This document shows, piece after piece, positions 14,230 to 22,471 of a stretch of DNA of 23,627 bases (the stretch's first letter is position 1; every line of letters starts with the position of its first letter). A program made the position numbers and the translations under genes. Location: NCBI GenBank assembly GCA_947474445.1, contig CANJJY010000014.1, positions 1-23,627 of the forward strand. The letters are read 5' to 3'. The DNA comes from Oligoflexaceae bacterium. GTDB taxonomy: Bacteria > Bdellovibrionota_B > Oligoflexia > Oligoflexales > Oligoflexaceae. Below the pieces are notes generated by a model, which saw only the letters and a list, made by a program, of their open reading frames with translations, ran no database searches and had not been told where the DNA came from.

Positions 14230-16719
14230 GTGATCCGTTTACGCACTAAAACTGCAGGAGTTCTGCTGAGTCTGGGGCTGATGACCCCGGTTTGGGCGCA
14301 GGATGACAACATCAATCCGCCACCAGCGCCGGAAGAATCCGCTCCTGAAGAGCCCGAAGGGCCTAGCGATAATCCGTCTCTTCCCGCCGGACCGAATATG
14401 AAAGGCGCAAAGAAGCCTGATAATCCCGGCTCGGAAAATATTCCCGATGGCCAGGAAATGGTGAGCATCGACTTTCCCGAGCCGACGGAGATCAAAGATA
14501 TCATCCGTGCCGTTGCAATCTGGACGGGCAAAAACGTCATCATGGGCAAAGGCATTCAGGGCAAAGTCCAGCTGATATCGCCTCGGAAAGTCACCAAGGA
14601 AGAGGCCTATCAAGCCTTCCTTTCGGCGCTTAACGTGGCTGGTTACACCACAGTAGAAACTGGCAAGGTCATCAAGATTCTGCCGACCCGGAACGCACTC
14701 AAAGGCAATCTCCACATCTATCAGGGAACATCGTGGGCCCCGCGCACGGATAAGCTGATCACACAAATCGTCCCTTTACGATATATCGATGCGAAGCAGG
14801 TTCAGCAGACTCTATCGCAGCTGGTTTCGACCAACTCCATCATTCCCTATGCTCCGACCAATACCTTGATTATCAGCGATACGGGTTACAAGGTCCGCCG
14901 CATCCTGCAGATCATCGAACTGCTCGACGTTGCGGGCCAGCAGCCCAAAGTCGCTCTCGTACCCATCCGTTACGGCGACGCGAAAAGCATCGCGGCCAAG
15001 GTTCAAGAAGTCATGCAGGCTTCGGAAGCCAGCAAGCGCGGGACGGCAGGTCGAGCCACGACCTCTGGATTCAAGGTTTTCGTCGACGAGCGTTCGAACT
15101 CGGTCGTGATCTTTGGACCGCCGCGGACGATTCAAGATGTTAAAGATCTGGTAAAAAAGTTTGATTTTCCCGTCGACGATCCAGCTAACCAAGCCGCGAT
15201 ACGCGTGCGGTTTCTGGATTATGCCGACGCTAAGAAGATAGCGAGCACACTGTCCTCTCTCGCTCAAGGCAATAGCGCGAACAAAGCGCGGACACCGACC
15301 AGCCCCCTGCGGACCTTTGGTCAGACTTCCCCCCGTACTCGATTGCCGGGATCTCCCGATGAGCCCTCTGCCGTGGCCGAACTCAGTGACAATGTGAAGA
15401 TCACCGCCGATGAAAGTTCCAACTCTCTTTTGATCACTGGATCTCGCGCTGCCTACGAGGCGGTCAACGGTATCATCAGAAAGCTCGATCGTCGCCGCCC
15501 TCAGGTCTATGTCGAGGCAGATATTCTCGACGTCAATCTCACGAACAACTTCAAATTCGGTACCTCGACTCTTCTCGGTGCGAAATCAGGGAACACGGTT
15601 CAAGCTTTCGGTTGGCAAGGAGCGACGGCAGCCCCTCTGATCGTCGGTTCGAGCGCTCAGGCCGGTACGACCAGCAACGAAAGCAAACTCGCGATCGCCA
15701 ATGCTTTGGGCAAGGATTTCACGATCGGTGTCCTGTCGGGTAAGACCTTCAATATTCCTGGCATTGGGCCGGTGACGCCCGCTGGTTTGATTTCCATGAT
15801 CAAAGAGGACGGCAACACCCGCGTTCTCTCATCGCCGAGCTTGATGACGCTGAACAACGAAGAAGCCAAGATCATCGTCGGTAATACAATCTTTTATAAA
15901 ACCGCCGTGCAAGGTTCGGTCATCGGGGCTGGTTCGGTCGAGAAAGTGGAAAAAGAGCCGGCGGATCTGACGATGGCGCTCAAACCCAATATCAGTCACT
16001 CCGGGAATTACATCACGCTCAAGCTCGACATCGAAGCCAACGAAGGGACCTACGATGCATCGACGGGAACTCCGAAGGTGAATAAGCGTCAGACCTCGCA
16101 GATGATCACCGTCAAAAGCGGTCAGACAGCGGTTATTTCCGGTTTGGTCAAGCGCACGGAGAACGAGACCTTTCAAAAAATCCCTCTGCTCGGCGACATT
16201 CCTATCATCGGCTGGTTGTTTCGTAACACGACAACGACCAAGACCAACGCGAGCCTGATGTTTTTTCTCACGCCCTACATCGTTTACGGAGCGAACGATC
16301 TCGCTGCCATCTACGAAAAGAAGGTAGCCGATCGCGACGCGATGTTGACCAAGGCCTTTGGAGATGATGAAGACGATGAATTCATGAAAGCCTTGCCTTC
16401 GCCTGACAAGGGTAAGTACAAGGCCACCGAAGACGACGTTTTGGAAGAACGCGAGCAAGATGCTCTCAAGCAGCAGATGCGCGAAGATCGTGGGCTCGTT
16501 AAGCCAGCGACTCCACCCGCAGGAGAGCTTCCCAACCCTGAAGCTGATGGGCGTTCGGATGAAGCAGCGACCGTACCATTCACTCCGGACGGAGGAGCGG
16601 ATGATGGCGGTGGCGGACCAGGGATTCCTCCTCCCATCGACAATGGCGATGGCGGCGGTGCACCTCCACCCCCACCTCCACCTGAACCGATGGATATTCC
16701 GGAACCGATCGATCCTTGA
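14230..16719 (+). CDS. gspD: Type II secretion system secretin GspD
   Basis: Forms the multimeric outer-membrane channel for folded exoproteins. The 829-aa precursor starts with GTG, preceded by AGGGGG about 7 bases upstream. It has a signal peptide (cleavage probably after A23, in TPVWA-QDD) and an acidic Pro-rich linker (24-75). The N0 domain follows (about 76-155), then repeated N1-N3 domains (about 170-410) with a Ser/Thr/Pro-rich stretch near 350-378. The secretin core (about 430-685) includes VLSSPSLMTLNNEEA and KIPLLGDIPIIGWLFR. The tail beyond 690 is charged and ends in Gly- and Pro-rich low complexity. It is longer than typical GspD (about 650-700 aa), mainly in this tail. No pilotin gene is seen in the window. 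Confidence 0.96.
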   Translation: MIRLRTKTAGVLLSLGLMTPVWAQDDNINPPPAPEESAPEEPEGPSDNPSLPAGPNMKGAKKPDNPGSENIPDGQEMVSIDFPEPTEIKDIIRAVAIWTGKNVIMGKGIQGKVQLISPRKVTKEEAYQAFLSALNVAGYTTVETGKVIKILPTRNALKGNLHIYQGTSWAPRTDKLITQIVPLRYIDAKQVQQTLSQLVSTNSIIPYAPTNTLIISDTGYKVRRILQIIELLDVAGQQPKVALVPIRYGDAKSIAAKVQEVMQASEASKRGTAGRATTSGFKVFVDERSNSVVIFGPPRTIQDVKDLVKKFDFPVDDPANQAAIRVRFLDYADAKKIASTLSSLAQGNSANKARTPTSPLRTFGQTSPRTRLPGSPDEPSAVAELSDNVKITADESSNSLLITGSRAAYEAVNGIIRKLDRRRPQVYVEADILDVNLTNNFKFGTSTLLGAKSGNTVQAFGWQGATAAPLIVGSSAQAGTTSNESKLAIANALGKDFTIGVLSGKTFNIPGIGPVTPAGLISMIKEDGNTRVLSSPSLMTLNNEEAKIIVGNTIFYKTAVQGSVIGAGSVEKVEKEPADLTMALKPNISHSGNYITLKLDIEANEGTYDASTGTPKVNKRQTSQMITVKSGQTAVISGLVKRTENETFQKIPLLGDIPIIGWLFRNTTTTKTNASLMFFLTPYIVYGANDLAAIYEKKVADRDAMLTKAFGDDEDDEFMKALPSPDKGKYKATEDDVLEEREQDALKQQMREDRGLVKPATPPAGELPNPEADGRSDEAATVPFTPDGGADDGGGGPGIPPPIDNGDGGGAPPPPPPPEPMDIPEPIDP

Positions 16720-16733
16720 GGGGATATCAGCCA

Positions 16734-16772
16734 AGAGCTTATGAAATGTTTAAGGGGCGTTTCATAGGCTCT
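16734..16772. repeat. 13-bp-stem hairpin between gspD and gspE
   Basis: AGAGCTTATGAAA (16734-16746) pairs with TTTCATAGGCTCT (16760-16772) through 13 bp with one G-U pair around a 13-base loop. No T-run follows, so it is more likely an mRNA-stability or processing hairpin, or a partial terminator, than a full stop. It lies in the 90-base gap before the ribosome binding site of gspE. Confidence 0.6.
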
Positions 16773-16809
16773 CGTTCGTGCAGGGACCACTTTTTTACAG
16801 GTAAGGCAC

Positions 16810-18660
16810 ATGGCAGACACGTTCGATAAAGATGTCAGAGTCAGCAAGGCGGTTGAGGAAGTCACCAAGGCTCCTCCCCCCAAATGGACGCGCTTGCCTT
16901 CTGTAGATTTTCGCAGTCTGCAACACAAAACACTCGGTCAGATCCTGGTCGAATCGAAAGCGATCTCTGAAAAACAACTGCAAGACGCCCTGCGCGAGCA
17001 GCTCGAGGACGGCAATAATAAAAAGCTCGGCGAAGTCCTGGTCGCCAACAATTATGTTACTGAAGAAGACATGCTGCGGGCCCTCGCGCTGCAGCTGGAT
17101 CTGCCCTACTACGATCGCCTGCCTTTGAACGACATTGATCCGTCGCTGGTCGACAACATTCCGATTCAGTTCTGCCGCGATAACAAGATCCTGCCGATCG
17201 CGCGCGATGATTTCAACGTCACCGTCGTCGTCGCTGATCCGCTCAACATCCACCCGCTCGACGATTTGCGTCTGATTCTGTCGACCAATATCAACATGAT
17301 CGTCAGTCCGCCTTCGGTCATCGAAAACGCTATCAACCGCGTCTTCGAACGAGCCAACGATGCCTCGCAGAAGGTACTCGACGAACTGAACGTCGGCGAC
17401 GTCGGCGATGAAGAGCTCGAAGAAACGCGCGACTTGCTCGAATCTTCGGACGATGAAAAGCCGATGATTCGCCTCGTCAACAGTCTGCTAGCCCGCGCGG
17501 TAAAAGAACGCGCATCAGATATTCACATCGAACCGCTCGAGAACGAAGTCCTCGTGCGCTTTCGTATCGATGGTATGCTGCAGGATAAAACGCAGATTCC
17601 GAAACGCCACGGTGGTTCGCTCGCATCGCGTATCAAAGTTATCGGGAAGCTCGATATTGCTGAGAAGCGGGTACCGCAGGATGGTCGTATTTCGATCAAA
17701 GTCGCCGGTAAAGATATCGATGTTCGATTGTCCGTCATCCCCGTCGCCTTCGGCGAACGGATCGTCATGCGCCTTCTCGATAAATCAGCGGGTGGCAAGC
17801 GCCTCGATCAGATGGGTCTCGAGAAGAAAAACTACGATGCCCTGGGCTCTCTCGTCGAGCAAAAGCACGGGATCGTCCTCGTCACGGGACCGACGGGTTC
17901 CGGTAAGTCGACTTTGCTCTATGCTTCGCTCATGCACATCAATACGAGTGACATCAACATTCTGACGATCGAAGATCCGGTCGAATATCAGATCTCAGGG
18001 GTCGGCCAGATCGAAGTCAAAGACAAGATCGGGATGACCTTCGCTTCGGGACTGCGGGCAATTCTCCGTCAGGATCCGGATGTCATCATGATCGGTGAGA
18101 TCCGCGACGCTGAAACCGCGCGGATTGCGATTCAGGCTTCGATCACAGGTCACCTTGTCCTTTCCACGCTTCACACTAACGATACAGCCTCGACGGTCAC
18201 GCGCTTTCTCGACTTCGGTGTGCAGCCTTTCCAGCTTTCATCGGCGATCCTCGGCATCGTCGCTACGCGCCTTCTCCGTCGCCTCTGCACGAACTGTCGC
18301 GATCCCTACGATCCATCTGATGCCGAACTTCTTTTGGTCGATACCACCCGGGAAGAACTCCAGGGAAGGCAGATCTATCGAGCCGGTGCCGGCTGCGAAC
18401 GTTGCTTTGGAATCGGCTATCATGGCCGCATCGGGGTGTACGAGCTGATGGTTTTTGACGAAGAAATTCGCAACCTGATTCTCGTGACGCAGGACTCCAA
18501 GACCATCAAGAAAAAAGCGGTTGAAAAAGGGATGGTAACGCTGCGCGAAGCTGCCCTCTATAAGGTTTTGACGGGCGACACGTCCATCGACGAGGCGATC
18601 CGTAAGACTCAGACGGATGAACTCGATATCGATATGGGCAGTGTAGTCGAGAAGGGCTGA
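16810..18660 (+). CDS. gspE: Type II secretion system ATPase GspE
   Basis: Cytoplasmic hexameric ATPase that powers pseudopilus assembly. The 616-aa protein has an N-terminal MshEN/T2SSE_N domain (about 38-190, LGQILVESKAISEKQLQDAL) and an acidic linker (about 195-220). In the C-terminal motor, Walker A is GPTGSGKS (360-367), the Asp box is TIEDPVEY, Walker B is DPDVIMIGEIRD and the His box is GHLVLSTLHTND. A zinc-binding tetracysteine motif is present (C493, C496, C529, C532). All catalytic motifs are intact. AGGTAAG precedes the ATG. gspF starts 7 bases after the stop. Confidence 0.97.
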   Translation: MADTFDKDVRVSKAVEEVTKAPPPKWTRLPSVDFRSLQHKTLGQILVESKAISEKQLQDALREQLEDGNNKKLGEVLVANNYVTEEDMLRALALQLDLPYYDRLPLNDIDPSLVDNIPIQFCRDNKILPIARDDFNVTVVVADPLNIHPLDDLRLILSTNINMIVSPPSVIENAINRVFERANDASQKVLDELNVGDVGDEELEETRDLLESSDDEKPMIRLVNSLLARAVKERASDIHIEPLENEVLVRFRIDGMLQDKTQIPKRHGGSLASRIKVIGKLDIAEKRVPQDGRISIKVAGKDIDVRLSVIPVAFGERIVMRLLDKSAGGKRLDQMGLEKKNYDALGSLVEQKHGIVLVTGPTGSGKSTLLYASLMHINTSDINILTIEDPVEYQISGVGQIEVKDKIGMTFASGLRAILRQDPDVIMIGEIRDAETARIAIQASITGHLVLSTLHTNDTASTVTRFLDFGVQPFQLSSAILGIVATRLLRRLCTNCRDPYDPSDAELLLVDTTREELQGRQIYRAGAGCERCFGIGYHGRIGVYELMVFDEEIRNLILVTQDSKTIKKKAVEKGMVTLREAALYKVLTGDTSIDEAIRKTQTDELDIDMGSVVEKG

Positions 18661-18667
18661 GACACCT

Positions 18668-19891
18668 ATGCCGATCTATATGTACAAGGGTTACGAGGCC
18701 AGCTCAGGCAACAACGTCAAAGGCCGTATTGATGCTGATTCTGAGCGGTCGGCGCGGCAGTTGCTGCGGCAGCGGCAAAAGGTGATTGTTTCGGAAATCC
18801 GCGAAGAGAAGGCGAGCGACAATCGCCAGGCGGGATCTTTTGGTTTTATGCAAAACCGAGTCGGCCTGGATGAACTCGCGGTCTTGGTGAGGCAGTTTGC
18901 AACCCTCCAGGGAGCCTACGTTCCCCTCGACGAAAGTCTCAAGGCGCTCGTCAATCAAGTGGAAAACCCGACCTTGCGTAACACGCTGTCGGCGGTGAAA
19001 GATTCCGTGTCAGAAGGGAAATCTTTGGCCGAATCCTCAGCGGCTTTTCCCCAGGTCTTCAATCGGCTCTATGTAAATATGGTGCGGGCAGGGGAATCCT
19101 CAGGGAATCTATCGACCGTTCTCGATCGTCTGGCCGAGTTTATGGAATATCAAGTCACCGTCCGCGGCAAAATCGTACAGGCGATGGTTTATCCCTCGAT
19201 TATGATTCTGGCTTCTCTCGGTGTCGTCGGCTTCCTCCTGGTCGTGATCGTGCCGAAATTGACCAAGGTCTTTGCCAGTTTGAAAGTCAGCGTGCCTTGG
19301 TATACGAAGGCTCTCATCGCCTTCTCAACATTTTTGCAACATTATTGGTACGTGCCCATCTTCCTTGTGTTCATGGCTTTCTATTTTGGGCGCAATTGGC
19401 TCAATAGTCCTAAGGGACGGCGGAAGTTCGATGCGTTTTTGATCCAGGGTCCCATCATTGGGCCGGTGTTTATGATGCTCGCGGTGTCACGTTTCACCAA
19501 AACACTGTCGACGCTTCTGTCCTCGGGGGTGCCCATCATTCCTGCCTTGGATATCACTAAAAACGTCGTCAATAACCTGGTGTTAACCGATGTTTTGGAG
19601 CAAGCGAAAATCGAAGTTCAGGAAGGTAATAGTCTGGCAGCCTGTATCAGTAAAAGCGGGGTATTTCCGGGGCTGGTCTCGCACATGATCGCGACGGGAG
19701 AAAAAACCGGGGAGATGGTCAACATGCTGGCCCATGTCGCCAAAGCCTATGATGCCGAGGTCGAACGGAAGATCCAAAAGATGATCTCCCTCATCGAACC
19801 AGTCATGATGATTTTCCTGATGATTATTTCTGTGACTGTCATCATGGCGATGATTCTGCCTATGATGGATATTATGAAGCAGGTGAAGTGA
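18668..19891 (+). CDS. gspF: Type II secretion system inner-membrane platform protein GspF
   Basis: Polytopic platform protein thought to couple GspE ATPase action to pseudopilin extraction. The 407-aa protein has the family N-terminus (PIYMYKGYEASSGNNVKGRI) and two T2SSF domains (about 70-195 and 272-395), each with the pattern GESSGNLSTVLDRLA or GEKTGEMVNMLAHVA. Three membrane segments are seen at about 172-200, 218-245 and 375-402. The length is standard. The ribosome binding site is weak; the 7-base gap after gspE suggests coupling. A 187-base gap with an unusual inverted repeat separates it from gspG. Confidence 0.96.
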   Translation: MPIYMYKGYEASSGNNVKGRIDADSERSARQLLRQRQKVIVSEIREEKASDNRQAGSFGFMQNRVGLDELAVLVRQFATLQGAYVPLDESLKALVNQVENPTLRNTLSAVKDSVSEGKSLAESSAAFPQVFNRLYVNMVRAGESSGNLSTVLDRLAEFMEYQVTVRGKIVQAMVYPSIMILASLGVVGFLLVVIVPKLTKVFASLKVSVPWYTKALIAFSTFLQHYWYVPIFLVFMAFYFGRNWLNSPKGRRKFDAFLIQGPIIGPVFMMLAVSRFTKTLSTLLSSGVPIIPALDITKNVVNNLVLTDVLEQAKIEVQEGNSLAACISKSGVFPGLVSHMIATGEKTGEMVNMLAHVAKAYDAEVERKIQKMISLIEPVMMIFLMIISVTVIMAMILPMMDIMKQVK

Positions 19892-20078
19892 AAAGAGTTT
19901 GTAGCGATAAGAGAAGCTTGAGGCGTGCGTAAAAAAAGGCAAAGAGTTAAGTTATTTTCATGAGAAAGCTTTTTTTTGTTCGGCACGCGAAGTTTAGGTT
20001 CAATGTTGGGTAGGGCGCGGAGCCGTGGTAAGTTGCGGAGTTCGGTGTCCCATAACGGATCTTTGAGGAGTCACACAC
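19892..20078 (+). promoter_or_regulatory. gspF-gspG intergenic region with a large stem structure
   Basis: GCGTGC (19923-19928) pairs with GCACGC (19983-19988), enclosing A7GGC (19931-19940) that pairs with GCT8 (19968-19977). The result is a long interrupted stem with a 27-base A/T-rich loop. The T8 run could stop transcription partially. A separate start for gspG, the most abundant T2SS pilin, would make sense here, but I see no convincing -10/-35. GAGGAG (20065-20070) is the gspG ribosome binding site. Confidence 0.45.
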
Positions 20079-20558
20079 ATGAAGTTGAAGCGTCTGATGC
20101 ACTTGGCGGCTCGTCCTTTCGAAGATCGCCAAACAAATGGTCGTGAACAAGGCATGACGATCATTGAGATTCTGATCGTTATTGCCCTGATCGGTACTTT
20201 GATGACGATCATCATGTCGAATATCTTGGATCGAAGCGATGATGCGAAAGTCGACCTGGCTCGCGTATCGATGGCCCAGATCGAAAATGGCCTTCGTCTG
20301 TATAAGCTCCATAACAATCGCTACCCTTCGACGGAAGAAGGGCTGAATGCCTTGGTTACGGCGCCGAGCGGAGCGAAGAATTGGCGAGGACCTTACTCGG
20401 AAACAGAAAAGCTGAAAGATCCGTGGGATGTGCCCTTCACCTACGAATCAAGCGGCACGCGCGTCTTCAAAATGACTTCGGCGGGTCCCGATCAGCAGAT
20501 GGGAACAGCAGACGATATCACGTATCCAGCTGAAAAAGGCGATAAGCCTGCTGAGTAA
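20079..20558 (+). CDS. gspG: Major pseudopilin GspG
   Basis: Main subunit of the periplasmic pseudopilus. The 159-aa precursor has an unusually long basic leader of 25 residues ending in Gly, then MTIIEILIVIALIG. E5 is present, but the first mature residue is Met rather than the usual Phe (processing by prepilin peptidase GspO, not in the window). The globular part has the typical YPSTEEGLNALV and KDPWDVPFTY, and a C-terminal SAGPDQQMGTADDI whose acidic residues match the calcium site of GspG. GAGGAG lies 8 bases before the ATG. A 235-base structured gap follows before gspH. Confidence 0.95.
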   Translation: MKLKRLMHLAARPFEDRQTNGREQGMTIIEILIVIALIGTLMTIIMSNILDRSDDAKVDLARVSMAQIENGLRLYKLHNNRYPSTEEGLNALVTAPSGAKNWRGPYSETEKLKDPWDVPFTYESSGTRVFKMTSAGPDQQMGTADDITYPAEKGDKPAE

Positions 20559-20793
20559 GGGCTCTGTTGACTCAGTGCTCTGACCGCGATCTGTCCCCTC
20601 CTTCTCATCGATTCAGAAGTGGGGACAGTCTCTCGCCTGATCTCGCCCCCCGACCTGTGTAGCCGCCCCTTCTTTCACTCGCCTTTCCATAGGGGCGAGA
20701 GCGGTCAGGTTCCAGCGAACGCGAAAGTCCTCACCGTCGAACCTGACGGCGATTCTTTGCGGCAAACCGCCTGTGAGGAGCAAGGAAAGTCCC
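20559..20793 (+). promoter_or_regulatory. gspG-gspH intergenic region with several inverted repeats
   Basis: A non-coding gap with four stems: CTGTCCCC (20591-20598) / GGGGACAG (20621-20628) with an inner TTCT/AGAA; a CGCCCC/GGGGCG pair near 20664-20697; GTCAGGTT (about 20704) / AACCTGAC (about 20741); and GCGG-CAAA-CCGC just before the gspH ribosome binding site. TGACCGC near 20579 can also pair with GCGGTCA near 20701. No T-run follows, so these look like mRNA stability or processing elements below the abundant gspG message. Confidence 0.5.
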
Positions 20794-21591
20794 ATGAACC
20801 GAAGTGCGAAAAGTCAAGAAAATGGCGTTGTTCAACGCGCGGCGGGATTCACCATCATTGAAATCCTACTCGTCATTTCGCTTATGGGCGTGATCATGCT
20901 GCTCGCTGTCCCCAATTTTAATATCGTTCCCGGGACCGAGGCTGCTCAGAAGGTAGGCAATCTCCTCGGTGATATCAGGGCCGGCTATGACATGGCAGTC
21001 CTTCACAAGAAGCCCTACCGTCTTGTCTTCGAATTCAAGACCGGCGATTACTGGCTGGAAGGCACCGAACGAGAGCAGTTCCTTTTAGGTGATGCTAAGC
21101 TAGATAGGGATCCCAGTCCTGAGGAACTGAAGGAAGCCGAAGAGGCGTTTGACGAGAAGTTTCAATCTTACGTCCAGCTAGCGGGCCGCGAAGTGGAAGA
21201 TGCGGACAATGAAACGGTGATCAAGCCAACTTCGCCCGTGGTCGCTGCCAAGGACAAGCTCAAGCCCGTCGTTTGGAAGCCAGTCGAAGACGCCGAGTGG
21301 AATCGCCGGACCCTGGGACCGAGCTTTGTGATTCGCTCGGCGCAGATGGAGCATCATAAGAAGCTGCAAACGCTAGAAGAGCTGGACAGTCTTGCTTACG
21401 CCCATCTCTACTTTTTTCCGCAGGGCTATGTGGAAAGAGCTGTTATCTATCTGGCGCCGACCGATCTCGATGATCGTTCCAAGCTCGATGAGATGACCTA
21501 TACGATTGTCACCAAACCCTACGAGGGTTTGGCCGAAGCTACATCGGGCTTCAAGGAAGTCGATCTTACGAAAGATGACAATGAACACTAA
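20794..21591 (+). CDS. gspH: Minor pseudopilin GspH
   Basis: A minor pseudopilin of the T2SS tip complex. From ATG 20794 it is 265 aa: an 18-residue leader ending RAAG, then FTIIEILLVISLMG with F+1 and E5 canonical. AAGGA lies about 8 bases before this ATG; the frame also extends to a GTG at 20773. At about 247 mature residues it is longer than most GspH. A charged insert rich in Glu/Asp (about 88-125, including SPEELKEAEEAFDEKF) accounts for much of the excess. Identity as GspH rests on position between gspG and gspI and on the pilin N-terminus. Its end overlaps the start of gspI. Confidence 0.85.
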   Translation: MNRSAKSQENGVVQRAAGFTIIEILLVISLMGVIMLLAVPNFNIVPGTEAAQKVGNLLGDIRAGYDMAVLHKKPYRLVFEFKTGDYWLEGTEREQFLLGDAKLDRDPSPEELKEAEEAFDEKFQSYVQLAGREVEDADNETVIKPTSPVVAAKDKLKPVVWKPVEDAEWNRRTLGPSFVIRSAQMEHHKKLQTLEELDSLAYAHLYFFPQGYVERAVIYLAPTDLDDRSKLDEMTYTIVTKPYEGLAEATSGFKEVDLTKDDNEH

Positions 21592-22471
21592 GTCGGAAAT
21601 TAAAAAGAAAAGACAGGAAGCGAGCTTTACCCTGATCGAGGTGATCATCTCTGTGGGAATGCTGACGGCCGTCGTATTGCAAATGGCCGGCGGACAGGGC
21701 AGCGTCTTTGGAATGATCGATTACGCCCAGCGAGCGAATGAGGCTTCCTGGTTAGCCAAGCGCCTCATGTCGCAGGTCGAATACTACGGGAGCTATCTCG
21801 AATTCAAAGAGCTTGAGTCCACGGGCAATGTCAAGGAACAGGCTTTCAAATTCGATAACAATACTGATTCGGATTATCTCTACTCGGTCGAGATCAAAGA
21901 ATGGAAATTGCCGCTTTTCGATCTGATCACCGGCGGCGGGCCTAAGCCCAAAGATCCGGAAGAGGCGGAGAAGTGGAAGGAAAAGCAGCGCTCTGGTGAA
22001 GGAGGCGCCGGCGCTGGGATTCCCGGTCTCGAAGATGTGATCAATCAAATCTTCGATGGACAGATCCTCAAGGTCGCTCGCGTGGATGTCAGTTGGCCGG
22101 AAGGAGCTGCGCGCAATAGCATTGGTTTGACCATGCTGCTGACCAACCAAAAGCGCCTGGATGAATATATTACGACTAAGAAAGCTACCTGGGAGCAGTT
22201 GAAGAAAAAAGCTCTTGGCCAGCTAGCGCCTGCTGCCCAGCCTCCTGCTGGCGGTGGAGCGGGCGGAACTGCACCTGTTGGCGGTGGTGGGCCAGGCGGC
22301 GGTGGTGGACCAGGCGGCGGTGGTGGACCAGGCGGCGGTGGTGGACCAGGCGGCGGTGGTGGACCAGGCGGCGGCGGTGGACCAGGCGGCGGTGGTGGAC
22401 CAGACGGCGGTGGTGGACCAGGCGGCGGTGGCGACACGGGTAATCCAGGAGGAGACAATGGCGGCGGCTGA
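21581..22471 (+). CDS. gspI: Minor pseudopilin GspI with Gly/Pro repeat tail
   Basis: By position and N-terminus this is GspI, which nucleates the pseudopilus tip with GspJ and GspK. The leader is short and Lys-rich and ends in EAS, followed by FTLIEVIISVGML, so the residue before the cleavage point is Ser, not Gly; E5 is present. The 296-aa length is more than twice the usual ~125 aa. It has a charged insert (KPKDPEEAEKWKEKQRSGEG) and a C-terminal tail of GGGGGP repeats (about 234-286) coded by 18-bp DNA repeats. The ATG may be 21575 or 21581, both inside the end of gspH (coupled translation, no clear own ribosome binding site). The end overlaps gspJ by 14 bases. Confidence 0.83.
   Translation: MNTKSEIKKKRQEASFTLIEVIISVGMLTAVVLQMAGGQGSVFGMIDYAQRANEASWLAKRLMSQVEYYGSYLEFKELESTGNVKEQAFKFDNNTDSDYLYSVEIKEWKLPLFDLITGGGPKPKDPEEAEKWKEKQRSGEGGAGAGIPGLEDVINQIFDGQILKVARVDVSWPEGAARNSIGLTMLLTNQKRLDEYITTKKATWEQLKKKALGQLAPAAQPPAGGGAGGTAPVGGGGPGGGGGPGGGGGPGGGGGPGGGGGPGGGGGPGGGGGPDGGGGPGGGGDTGNPGGDNGGG
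22280..22438 (+). repeat. 18-bp tandem repeat coding GGGGGP in gspI
   Basis: The unit GGCGGCGGTGGTGGACCA is perfect at 22295, 22313, 22331, 22349 and 22385. One-base variants occur at 22367 and 22403, with degenerate copies at both ends (22280 and 22421). The unit is a multiple of three, so gain or loss of copies keeps the frame and only changes tail length. The array also stays open in the gspJ frame. Confidence 0.95.

Noticed and set aside
15829..16734. 301-codon minus-strand open frame opposite gspD
   Set aside because: Lies wholly over the conserved secretin core and tail; no supporting signals.
22280..22438. CRISPR-like array
   Set aside because: Direct head-to-tail 18-bp repeats with no spacers, inside a coding frame.
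22254..22457. N-terminal extension of gspJ reading AAVVDQ repeats
   Set aside because: It is the +1 frame of the gspI Gly/Pro repeat; AGGAGG in front of ATG 22458 and the prepilin leader fix the true start.
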